Shown: in pieces, positions 1-5,858 of the stretch
Layout: each line of letters starts with the position of its first letter
Numbering within the stretch: the stretch's first letter is position 1
Origin: Bacteroidales bacterium Bact_07
GTDB lineage: Bacteria; Bacteroidota; Bacteroidia; Bacteroidales; Tenuifilaceae
Direction: 5' to 3'
DNA length: 9,416 bases
Assembly: GCA_001603415.1 (NCBI GenBank)
Contig: LUYY01000249.1
Location: forward strand, 1-9,416
Position numbers and translations under genes: made by a program
Notes under the pieces: model-generated
Seen by the model: the letters and a program-made list of their open reading frames with translations, nothing else
Databases searched by the model: none
Told to the model about the DNA's origin: nothing

Positions 1-63
1 ACTCATATTGGGTAGAAGGGTTGAAGGTACAAAGCGATGCTTCGGCGGAGCTCAGCATGACAA
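1..63 (+). repeat. Direct repeat A, copy 1
   Basis: This 63-nt block recurs at 874-936 in the same orientation, without gaps and with only two differences (positions 45 and 49). It contains the segment GCTCAGCATGACAA, which resembles a short repeat I associate with intergenic DNA of many Bacteroidota (recollection, not searched). The window begins inside or at the edge of this copy, so its left limit is unknown. Downstream, TTGTCAT at 87-93 is the inverse of ATGACAA at 57-63, so the unit may continue as a loose hairpin to about 116. Confidence 0.85.
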
Positions 64-176
64 AGGGAGTGAGGGAAGCAATAATGTTGTCATTTCGAAC
101 TAGTCGAGGAATCTCGATATATTTAAAATTTAAGAACTCACTAGTTAGCATACGTCTTTGGACGCGCACATTTATC

Positions 177-221
177 GCCCTGAAAGGGCAAATCACATTA
201 GCCCTGGGTTTTAACCCAGGG
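177..221. repeat. Pair of adjacent short hairpins
   Basis: Two perfect hairpins lie 12 nt apart: GCCCT-GAA-AGGGC (177-189) and CCCTGGGTT-TT-AACCCAGGG (202-210/213-221, nine base pairs). Both share a GCCCT/CCCTGG theme. Neither is followed by a T-run and neither lies just after a gene, so I read them as a dispersed palindromic repeat rather than a terminator. The same style of paired GCCCT hairpins is familiar from Bacteroidota intergenic DNA, but I could not search for copies. Confidence 0.7.
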
Positions 222-244
222 TATTGAGGTATTCAAATTGTTTG

Positions 245-319
245 GCGATGCACGTATTGTATAATACAAAGAACAACTGAGAAACGTTGCATCGCAACAG
301 GAAAGCATGGCAAAGAGCG
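245..319 (+). repeat. Direct repeat B, copy 1
   Basis: Seventy-five nucleotides match 785-859 in the same orientation without gaps, with 13 differences. The most conserved core is GAAACGTTGCATCGCAA (281-297). The unit has its own inverted repeat, GCGATGCA (245-252) against TGCATCGC (288-295), so it could form a hairpin with a variable loop. Differences are concentrated in that loop (261-280) while the arms are intact in both copies, which suggests the arms matter. Confidence 0.8.
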
Positions 320-327
320 GTTTATCC

Positions 328-357
328 GTTCTTTCTTGTCTTGATACAAGAAAGAAC
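328..357. repeat. Perfect 12-bp inverted repeat
   Basis: GTTCTTTCTTGT (328-339) pairs perfectly with ACAAGAAAGAAC (346-357) around a 6-nt loop, CTTGAT. It follows repeat B closely and precedes the large palindrome at 376-516, so it may be the leading part of one composite element. No gene ends nearby that it could terminate. Confidence 0.8.
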
Positions 358-375
358 CAAAGAAAATCAAGGCTG

Positions 376-516
376 AAAAGCCAGACCCGATGGGTGCCCC
401 GCGGGTGGAACTGCCACGCGATACTATTCGCCACGCCTGCGGCGTGACTCATGTGGTATCGCTTACTATGCCCACCGCAACGTTCCACCCCCGACCCATT
501 AGCGGGTCTGGCTTTT
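376..516. repeat. 141-nt multi-tiered imperfect palindrome
   Basis: Successive segments pair from outside in: 376-389 with 503-516 (14 perfect bp, AAAAGCCAGACCCG against its inverse), 390-395 with 494-499, 403-411 with 482-490 (GGGTGGAAC/GTTCCACCC), 418-424 with 456-462 (GCGATAC/GTATCGC) and 432-437 with 441-446 (CACGCC/GGCGTG) around a TGC apex. That gives 42 paired positions separated by small internal loops. The order of arms is exactly nested, so the whole could form one rod-like hairpin in RNA or a cruciform in DNA. It carries no transposase gene. A non-autonomous mobile element of the MITE/REP type is the likeliest reading; a structured RNA is an alternative. Confidence 0.8.
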
Positions 517-540
517 ATGCCACTGCCTGCTTATTCCGCT

Positions 541-698
541 CCATTCCCTCTCAGGGAAAAGGGCTGGGTGAGGTTGTTTTCCACATTCAACCTAGACGAC
601 CCCTCTAAATCTCCCCTGAGAGGGGAGACTTTAGCCCTGCAACAAGGTTTCTTAATTGCTTCTCCCCTCTCCTATCAGGAGAGGGGCTTGGGGTGATG
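541..698. repeat. Three related CCCCTCTCC-type hairpin units
   Basis: Three short perfect hairpins with 3-nt loops repeat at roughly 60-nt spacing: TTCCCT-CTC-AGGGAA (544-558), TCTCCCCT-GAG-AGGGGAGA (610-628) and CCCCTCTCCT-ATC-AGGAGAGGGG (664-686). The first and third are followed by the similar tails GGGCTGGGTGAGG (561-573) and GGGCTTGGGGTGATG (684-698), which shows they are copies of one unit. This CCCCTCTCC...GGAGAGGGG style of repeat is, from memory, widespread in intergenic DNA of several phyla. Confidence 0.75.
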
Positions 699-730
699 TT
701 AATTTCACGAACAACGAGCAACTAACAACG

Positions 731-780
731 TTTTCAGCCCCGTAGGGGCATAATATTTATAGCACGGATAATCCCAGGCG
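731..780. repeat. GCCCC-GTA-GGGGC hairpin repeat
   Basis: GCCCC (737-741) pairs with GGGGC (745-749) around GTA, followed by an AT-rich segment TAATATTTATAGCACGG. The arrangement resembles another common Bacteroidota dispersed repeat, which is recollection rather than a search result. It ends just before repeat B copy 2. Confidence 0.5.
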
Positions 781-784
781 AGCA

Positions 785-859
785 GCGATGCACGCATTGC
801 ATAGGCCAAAGAGCAAGAGGGAAACGTTGCATCGCAATAGGAAAGCATTACAAAAAGCG
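785..859 (+). repeat. Direct repeat B, copy 2
   Basis: Second copy of the 75-nt unit at 245-319, same orientation, offset 540 nt, 62 of 75 positions identical. It keeps the GCGATGCA/TGCATCGC arms (785-792/828-835) and the GAAACGTTGC core (821-830). Only 14 nt separate it from repeat A copy 2. Confidence 0.8.
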
Positions 860-873
860 ATTACTGGTTAACG

Positions 874-936
874 ACTCATATTGGGTAGAAGGGTTGAAGG
901 TACAAAGCGATGCTTCGACGGCGCTCAGCATGACAA
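874..936 (+). repeat. Direct repeat A, copy 2
   Basis: Second copy of the 63-nt block at 1-63, identical at 61 positions. Copy 2 ends abruptly: after 936 the sequence no longer resembles what follows copy 1. The repeats therefore run A-B-...-B-A in order although all are in direct orientation. Confidence 0.85.
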
Positions 937-1093
937 GAGAAAACGGGTATACGTTTTCCTGTATTCTGATTTATCAAACTATCAACAATCAACCAAAAAC
1001 CATCAACTTAAACCGTATCTCATTGTAAATCTGCGGAATCTGAGTCATCTGTGTTCCATTCCAAACACCAAACACAATCATCCTAAAGCAAAA

Positions 1094-3883
1094 CTACTCC
1101 AACTTGGCGGCTTCGGCTTTAGCTTTGGCAACTACTGCATTGGCTTTTTCATCGGCTTCGGCAATTACCTTTTGGGCGGCAGCATCGCCATTCTGCCTTA
1201 TCTTTTTAGCAGCCTCTTTAGCTGCCCGTTCGGCAATTGGGCCTTTCTTTTTACCTTCCTCTTCGGTCTTTTTGGCTTGAGCCTCAGCCTCATCTCTTAT
1301 TTGTTGGGCGCGAATGGCAGCCTCGGCTCTGATGCGCTCGGCCTCCCTTTCGGCGTCGGCAATGAGTTTATCGGCTTCGGCCTTGGCTTTCTGGCGGGCT
1401 TCAGCCTTTGCTTCATCAACCTTTTCCTTAACAGCCTCCTTGGCTGTTTCCTTTACCGAAGATGAGCTTTCTGCAGAACCACCACCGGAATCGAGTTGTA
1501 TATCGGGTTTAGATGAAGTTCCTAAAATCTTAAGATTTACATCGATAGTTTGGGGCAGCTTCGCGCCATACTTACCGAGCAAATCGTTGGCAAGATTAGC
1601 CACCCCGCCTAAGTACGACGATGGAACCGATACCTTTGCCTTGAAATTAAGGGATTGGTCAACTCCCATATCGCCGCCAAAATTCATTTTGGCATCGGCT
1701 ATCTTGGTGTCGAAAGGCTCAATGTATATGCGGCCATCCTTAACGCTAAAGCTAACATTAACATCTTTAAGGCTTGGATTGCGGAACTCGTCCTTTTTCA
1801 GGAAATCGGCCAATTTGGCAAATGCCTTAGAATTGCTAATGCCTATACTCTTTGACTGTAACTTGCCGTAAGCATTAATGCTATTCAGCACTGGCATCAT
1901 GGTGGTATCGAGCACGGAGTTAAATTTAAACTGGGTCGATACTTTTCCTGTCATATCCTTAACCGCAGGTGCTATTTTCTGGAGCGTTGCAAACGATTTG
2001 AAAACTGTGGGTATATCAATGTTGCGCATGTCAAAGTCAAAGCTTACCAGTGGAGCCTTAACATTACGGGGGTCGTAAGTTCCGGCCATACGAACATCGC
2101 CTTGGAGCATGCTCATGTTGAGGTTTTTCAAATCGGCAATGCCTTCGGAAAGGTTAACATTGCCCGCAAGGTTAGTAATAATCAGCTTATCGTAAATAAT
2201 CTTTTTCATATCAACTTTGGTTGTAAAGTTGATATTTTTAGGCAATTCGATAACGCTAAGGGCTGTGGTATCGGTACTTTCCTCTTCGGGTGTACTTTCG
2301 CCGGTGAGTAACTCATTTACGTCGAGCAGGTTTGAGTAAACGTTCAGATTTCCGGAGAGTGTGGCATCCTTAAAAACATAGGGAATGAAATTCTCCAGTC
2401 GGCCATCCATGCGAATATCGCTCGAAGCAATTGCCATATCAAAGTTTGTAAGGTTTACATAGCTGGGAGTGAAGTTTAAGGTGATGTTGTTTATTTTCAC
2501 TTCGGCGGGCACATCGGGCGACTTGAATTTGAAACGCGACAGCTTAAGTAGGCCATTAGCCTTAAAACGCTCATACTGCTCATTCTCTATGAACGAGAGT
2601 TTTCCACCAAAATCGAGGTTCGATTCCAGCAATCCTTCCATAGTGGTGCTATCCAATGGTATCACATCGGCAAGGGTGGCAAAATCAATTTTACCGGTGA
2701 TATTCCCGTCAACCTGCATATCGCTGATTGGGGTTGCCACGCGCAAGCGCATGTTGAATGGGTTTCCGCCTATGTTCAAAGCAAACTTATCAACATTAAC
2801 CGATGTATTATCCATGTTTTGGCCATCGAACCATACCTTGGTGCTAATGTTTACATCGGTTACCGATTTTGGCAAATCGGGGTATTTAAACATACCGTTA
2901 TCAACGGTTATGGCAACAAATGCGCTTGGCATTTGGCTATCGTTGTAAATGCCACGAACGTAACCCTCAATGCCAAACTTTCCCGAAGTTTGAACTCCCT
3001 CGAAGTCCTTCATGTAAACTGCCGGTATCATTGAGAGCAAGGCCTTGAAATCGGTCGATGGGGTTTTAAAGTTTAGGTTGATATCGATATCATTGTTGGG
3101 CATACGAACTGAACCATCAAAAAGCAACTTCAGCTGATTAATGGTAAAGCTATTCTCCTTAAAGGTGTAGTAGCTGCTATCGAGGTTTGCGCCAATTCTG
3201 GCATCGAAACCAACACTCGCATTTTTTAAATACCTTATTCCGTCCATCCAGAAGTTGAGCGATTCAATGCTCGATTGCAACTTAAGGTCGGTTTGGCTCA
3301 TGCCCAAATTACCCGAAAGGGTAAGGTTTAGGTTTTGGATGGTAGCCTTCATGTTCGACGAATCGTCGATATAGGCAATGTTGGCGTTACGAATCTCAAA
3401 CTTTTTGAGTGCAACCTTAGTGTTAACCGTTGTGGTTGCCAGTGTGTCTTCCATTTCAGTCTCGGGAGTTTCAGAGGGTTTCATGACATCCCAGTTAACC
3501 CTACCATCGGACAGAACACGCGCTTTCAGTTTCGCCCCATCGAGCAAAATCGATTTAACCTCAATGGTGGTCATATCAATAACGCTCCAAAGGTTAACCT
3601 TTACGCCAAATTCGTTGAATGCCGCAAGGGTATCATTGGCAAAGCTATCGATACCCACAACGGTTAGGCCTCTCATGCCAACGTATAGGTTAGGGAAACC
3701 CTTAATAAGCGAAACTTTAAAATCGGTGAAATCGACCTTGGCATTAAGCATGCTGTTTGCCTCTTTCTTGGCAACTTTCATAAGCTGGGGCTTGAAAATT
3801 ATTGGTAAAACTATTGCTGCCACAATGATAAGGGCAACTATAGCAGCCACAACTTTTAGGGTGATCCTGAGAGCTTTATTCAT
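1094..3883 (-). CDS. AsmA-family membrane-anchored protein with long charged C-terminal helix
   Basis: The product has 929 residues. One membrane helix (about residues 7-31, rich in Val, Ile and Ala) anchors the N terminus, so the rest should lie in the periplasm. The body has the AsmA pattern: repeated short hydrophobic beta-strands alternating with D/N-rich turns, an early segment like the AsmA N-terminal domain (about 35-130, including GFPNLYVGMRGLTV) and an AsmA-like C-terminal region near 600-790. AsmA relatives (TamB, YhdP) are long grooved proteins tied to lipid transport and outer-membrane homeostasis; that role here is inferred from family. The last 130 residues (about 800-929) follow a GGGSAESSSS linker and are almost only Ala, Glu, Lys, Arg and Asp, predicting a long helix or coiled coil. 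I chose ATG 3883; an upstream TTG at 3913 would add ten residues before the hydrophobic segment. No Shine-Dalgarno sequence is seen. It appears to be transcribed alone. Confidence 0.85.
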   Translation of the reverse strand: MNKALRITLKVVAAIVALIIVAAIVLPIIFKPQLMKVAKKEANSMLNAKVDFTDFKVSLIKGFPNLYVGMRGLTVVGIDSFANDTLAAFNEFGVKVNLWSVIDMTTIEVKSILLDGAKLKARVLSDGRVNWDVMKPSETPETEMEDTLATTTVNTKVALKKFEIRNANIAYIDDSSNMKATIQNLNLTLSGNLGMSQTDLKLQSSIESLNFWMDGIRYLKNASVGFDARIGANLDSSYYTFKENSFTINQLKLLFDGSVRMPNNDIDINLNFKTPSTDFKALLSMIPAVYMKDFEGVQTSGKFGIEGYVRGIYNDSQMPSAFVAITVDNGMFKYPDLPKSVTDVNISTKVWFDGQNMDNTSVNVDKFALNIGGNPFNMRLRVATPISDMQVDGNITGKIDFATLADVIPLDSTTMEGLLESNLDFGGKLSFIENEQYERFKANGLLKLSRFKFKSPDVPAEVKINNITLNFTPSYVNLTNFDMAIASSDIRMDGRLENFIPYVFKDATLSGNLNVYSNLLDVNELLTGESTPEEESTDTTALSVIELPKNINFTTKVDMKKIIYDKLIITNLAGNVNLSEGIADLKNLNMSMLQGDVRMAGTYDPRNVKAPLVSFDFDMRNIDIPTVFKSFATLQKIAPAVKDMTGKVSTQFKFNSVLDTTMMPVLNSINAYGKLQSKSIGISNSKAFAKLADFLKKDEFRNPSLKDVNVSFSVKDGRIYIEPFDTKIADAKMNFGGDMGVDQSLNFKAKVSVPSSYLGGVANLANDLLGKYGAKLPQTIDVNLKILGTSSKPDIQLDSGGGSAESSSSVKETAKEAVKEKVDEAKAEARQKAKAEADKLIADAEREAERIRAEAAIRAQQIRDEAEAQAKKTEEEGKKKGPIAERAAKEAAKKIRQNGDAAAQKVIAEADEKANAVVAKAKAEAAKLE

Positions 3884-3929
3884 AGCATTATCTTTTTTAG
3901 TTATTATTTTCAAACATTACCCTGCATTA

Positions 3930-3937
3930 CAAAATTA
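3930..3937 (-). promoter_or_regulatory. Possible -7 box for the AsmA-family gene
   Basis: On the minus strand these bases read TAATTTTG, matching the Bacteroidota TAnnTTTG box, 46 nt before the preferred ATG. I see no convincing -33 TTTG at the usual distance, so this is a weak call. Confidence 0.3.
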
Positions 3938-3983
3938 ATGAAACAAATCGTAAGGCGTTAATGGTTTCATCTTTCTTAACAGA

Positions 3984-4022
3984 ACTATAGCATGAACAAA
4001 CATTACAACCAAATGTTATAGT
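3984..4022. promoter_or_regulatory. Overlapping inverted repeats in the divergent intergenic region, operator candidate
   Basis: ACTATAGCAT (3984-3993) and ATGTTATAGT (4013-4022) are inverse copies with one G-T mismatch, 19 nt apart. A second inverted repeat, AACATT (3999-4004) and AATGTT (4012-4017), shares the same right arm with a 7-nt spacer. The block ends 5 nt before the likely -33 element of the cytochrome bd operon, where an activator or repressor could sit. No regulator family is recognised from the motif. Confidence 0.35.
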
Positions 4023-4026
4023 CATA

Positions 4027-4054
4027 TTTGAATTGAAAAAAAAGTTTAAATTTG
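4027..4054 (+). promoter_or_regulatory. Likely promoter of the cytochrome bd operon
   Basis: TAAATTTG (4047-4054) matches the Bacteroidota -7 consensus TAnnTTTG exactly. TTTG at 4027-4030 is a -33 candidate, though the 16-nt gap is shorter than the usual 19-21. Transcription would begin near 4061, giving a leader of only about 9 nt before the ATG at 4070. Confidence 0.5.
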
Positions 4055-4069
4055 CTTAAGAACAAAGGC

Positions 4070-4285
4070 ATGAACTTACTCAAAAGGATATTTCGATTCT
4101 ACTACGAGGGATTTAAGAGCATGACCATAGGTAAAACCCTTTGGATAATAATCCTTATAAAGCTATTTGTGATGTTTGCCATTCTCAAGGTTTTCTTTTT
4201 CCCTAACATCCTTAAGCGGAACTTCAATACCGATGAGGAACGTAGTAGGTATGTAATTGAACAGCTAACAACTAAACCTAAATAG
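4070..4285 (+). CDS. DUF4492 small membrane protein, first gene of the cytochrome bd operon
   Basis: The product has 71 residues. It starts with a basic amphipathic stretch (MNLLKRIFRFYYEGFKSM), then one membrane helix (about residues 21-44, TLWIIILIKLFVMFAILKVFFF) and a charged tail with NFNTDEERSRYVIEQL. This matches DUF4492, a Bacteroidota family that I recall being encoded immediately before cydA. Its stop lies 8 nt before the cydA start, so the two are almost certainly co-transcribed. The function is unknown; a role in assembly or stability of the bd oxidase is inferred only from position. I chose ATG 4070 because an in-frame TTG at 4052 lies inside the -7 promoter box and could not be in the transcript. 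No Shine-Dalgarno sequence is visible. Confidence 0.85.
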   Translation: MNLLKRIFRFYYEGFKSMTIGKTLWIIILIKLFVMFAILKVFFFPNILKRNFNTDEERSRYVIEQLTTKPK

Positions 4286-4293
4286 CAAAACGC

Positions 4294-5856
4294 ATGGAAC
4301 ACTTCGACCTATCTTTAGTCAACTGGTCGAGGGCACAGTTTGCCCTTACGGCCATGTATCACTGGGTTTTTGTCCCATTAACACTGGGCTTAGCCTTTAT
4401 CATAGCGTTCATGGAAACGCTATACTACAAAACCGGCGATGAGGAGTGGAAACGGATTACCAAGTTCTGGATGACACTCTTTGGAATCAACTTTGCCATT
4501 GGTGTGGCAACTGGAATTATTCTGGAGTTTGAGTTTGGTACAAACTGGAGTAACTACTCGTGGTTTGTGGGCGACATTTTTGGAGCACCGCTTGCCATTG
4601 AGGGCATCATGGCTTTTTTTATGGAATCGACCTTTATAGCCGTGATGTTTTTTGGATGGAATAAGGTAAGTAAAAAGTTTCACCTAATCTCAACATGGCT
4701 TGTAGCCATTGGTGCAAATCTATCGGCGCTTTGGATACTTGTTGCAAACGCATGGATGCAATACCCTGCCGGGATGTTTTTCAACCCCGACACTGCCCGT
4801 AACGAGATGCATAATTTTTGGGAGGTTTTGTTTTCGCCAATAGCCATAAACAAGTTCCTTCATACTGTTTCGTCGGGCTATGTGCTGGCAGCGCTTTTTG
4901 TAGTTGGAATTAGCGCATGGTATTTGCTGAAAGGCCGAAATGTTTTGTTGGCCAAACGAAGCATTATTATTGCTTCAGTGTTTGGTCTAATCACATCGGT
5001 TTTCCTTGCTCTTACAGGCGATGGTTCAGCATACCAGGTTGCCCAAAAGCAGCCCATGAAGTTAGCTGCCATGGAAGGCCTTTACGAGGGGAAAGAGGGT
5101 GCTCCACTCATTGTGGTTGGTGCCCTTACCCCAGGCAAGGAGTATAACGATGGCAAAGACCCTTACCTTTTCCGAATTCAAATTCCAAAACTCCTTTCCT
5201 TTTTAGGTTACCGCTCAGGCGATGCCTTTGTTCCGGGAGTTAAAGATATTATTGAGGGCGGTTACAACTACACCGATAAGGACGGCAACCAAAAGGTAGC
5301 GCTTTCGGCTGAACAGAAGATTGAACGCGGCCGGATTGCCATTCAGGCATTGGCCGATTATAAAAATGCCAAGGAAAAAGGCGATACCATTGGCATGGCC
5401 TACAACCGCAAGCTACTCGACGAAAATTTTGAATATTTTGGTTATGGCTATCTGAACGATCCCAAAAGTATAATCCCTAACGTTCCGCTTACTTTTTACA
5501 GCTTCCATATCATGGTTGGGCTGGGCTTTCTCTTTATTGCCTTCTTCATTTTAATGCTCTACCTTATCTACCTCAGAGGTTTCCTAATCAATAAATGGCT
5601 TTTGCGATTATCGATACTAATGATTCCACTTGCCTATATTGCCAGCCAGGCCGGCTGGATTGTAGCCGAGGTTGGCCGTCAGCCCTGGGTTATTCAAGAT
5701 GTTCTGCCAACTGTTGCAGCAGTTTCGCGCATCGACTCCAGTGCCGTTCAGGTAACATTCTTCCTGTTCTTTATAATTTTTACCACACTGCTCATAGCAG
5801 AGCTGCGAATTATGTTTACCCAAATTAAAAAAGGACCAAAAGAAGGAGGAAATTAG
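4294..5856 (+). CDS. cydA: Cytochrome bd ubiquinol/menaquinol oxidase subunit I
   Basis: The 520-residue protein is the quinol-oxidising, haem-carrying subunit of the inner-membrane oxidase that reduces oxygen to water without pumping protons. By alignment from memory with E. coli CydA, the haem ligands are present: His23 (b595), His190 and Met407 (b558) and Glu103 (haem d). Glu111 matches the proton-path Glu107, and Glu459 matches Glu445. The quinol loop begins with KLAAME (Lys256, Glu261), and the GRQPW signature is at 461-465. About 135 residues separate KLAAME from the Met407 helix, similar to the long Q-loop form of E. coli. Length and motif order are normal and I see no truncation. It starts 8 nt after the DUF4492 gene and ends 2 nt before cydB. 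In this phylum the donor is probably menaquinol (inference). Confidence 0.96.
   Translation: MEHFDLSLVNWSRAQFALTAMYHWVFVPLTLGLAFIIAFMETLYYKTGDEEWKRITKFWMTLFGINFAIGVATGIILEFEFGTNWSNYSWFVGDIFGAPLAIEGIMAFFMESTFIAVMFFGWNKVSKKFHLISTWLVAIGANLSALWILVANAWMQYPAGMFFNPDTARNEMHNFWEVLFSPIAINKFLHTVSSGYVLAALFVVGISAWYLLKGRNVLLAKRSIIIASVFGLITSVFLALTGDGSAYQVAQKQPMKLAAMEGLYEGKEGAPLIVVGALTPGKEYNDGKDPYLFRIQIPKLLSFLGYRSGDAFVPGVKDIIEGGYNYTDKDGNQKVALSAEQKIERGRIAIQALADYKNAKEKGDTIGMAYNRKLLDENFEYFGYGYLNDPKSIIPNVPLTFYSFHIMVGLGFLFIAFFILMLYLIYLRGFLINKWLLRLSILMIPLAYIASQAGWIVAEVGRQPWVIQDVLPTVAAVSRIDSSAVQVTFFLFFIIFTTLLIAELRIMFTQIKKGPKEGGN
5843..5849 (+). promoter_or_regulatory. Strong Shine-Dalgarno sequence before cydB
   Basis: AAGGAGG lies 9 nt before the cydB ATG and overlaps the last codons of cydA. 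It is the only near-perfect Shine-Dalgarno sequence placed before a gene start in this window; the other starts have A-rich or featureless upstream sequence, as is usual in Bacteroidota. It supports the cydB start and suggests tuned translation of subunit II. Confidence 0.7.
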
Positions 5857-5858
5857 CC

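Larger units (their letters stand above)
1..1093. other. Gene-free repeat island downstream of the AsmA-family gene
   Basis: I see no convincing gene in these 1093 bases. The open frames of 66-96 codons found here run straight through palindromes, overlap one another on both strands and encode no recognisable protein. The stretch is instead packed with direct repeats and hairpins, listed separately: nested direct pairs A and B, hairpins at 177-189 and 202-221, a 12-bp hairpin at 328-357, a 141-nt palindrome at 376-516, three CCCCTCTCC-type hairpins at 541-698 and a GCCCC hairpin at 737-749. About 150 nt between 937 and 1093 are AT-richer and hold only a 7-bp inverted repeat (939-945/952-958) and a stretch around 1019-1062 that resembles another common dispersed intergenic repeat. 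Such mosaics of unrelated palindromic repeats are typical of Bacteroidota intergenic regions. Any function is unknown. Confidence 0.8.

Noticed and set aside
198..696. Overlapping open frames of 72-96 codons on both strands
   Set aside because: They cross the hairpins and the 141-nt palindrome and have no recognisable domain, start signal or neighbour logic.
939..958. GAAAACG-N6-CGTTTTC hairpin as a terminator for the AsmA-family gene
   Set aside because: It lies about 135 nt beyond the stop, has only 7 bp and is not followed by a T-run on the minus strand.
1..1080. CRISPR array
   Set aside because: The direct repeats occur only twice each, are unevenly spaced and differ in type; there are no regular spacers and no cas genes.
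881..1465. 194-codon open frame on the plus strand
   Set aside because: Most of it is antisense to the AsmA tail, whose Ala/Glu/Lys codons on the other strand read as Phe/Gly/Leu. It starts inside repeat A.
1314..3938. Several plus-strand open frames of 66-186 codons opposite the AsmA-family gene
   Set aside because: They are antisense shadows of a long, clearly recognisable protein.
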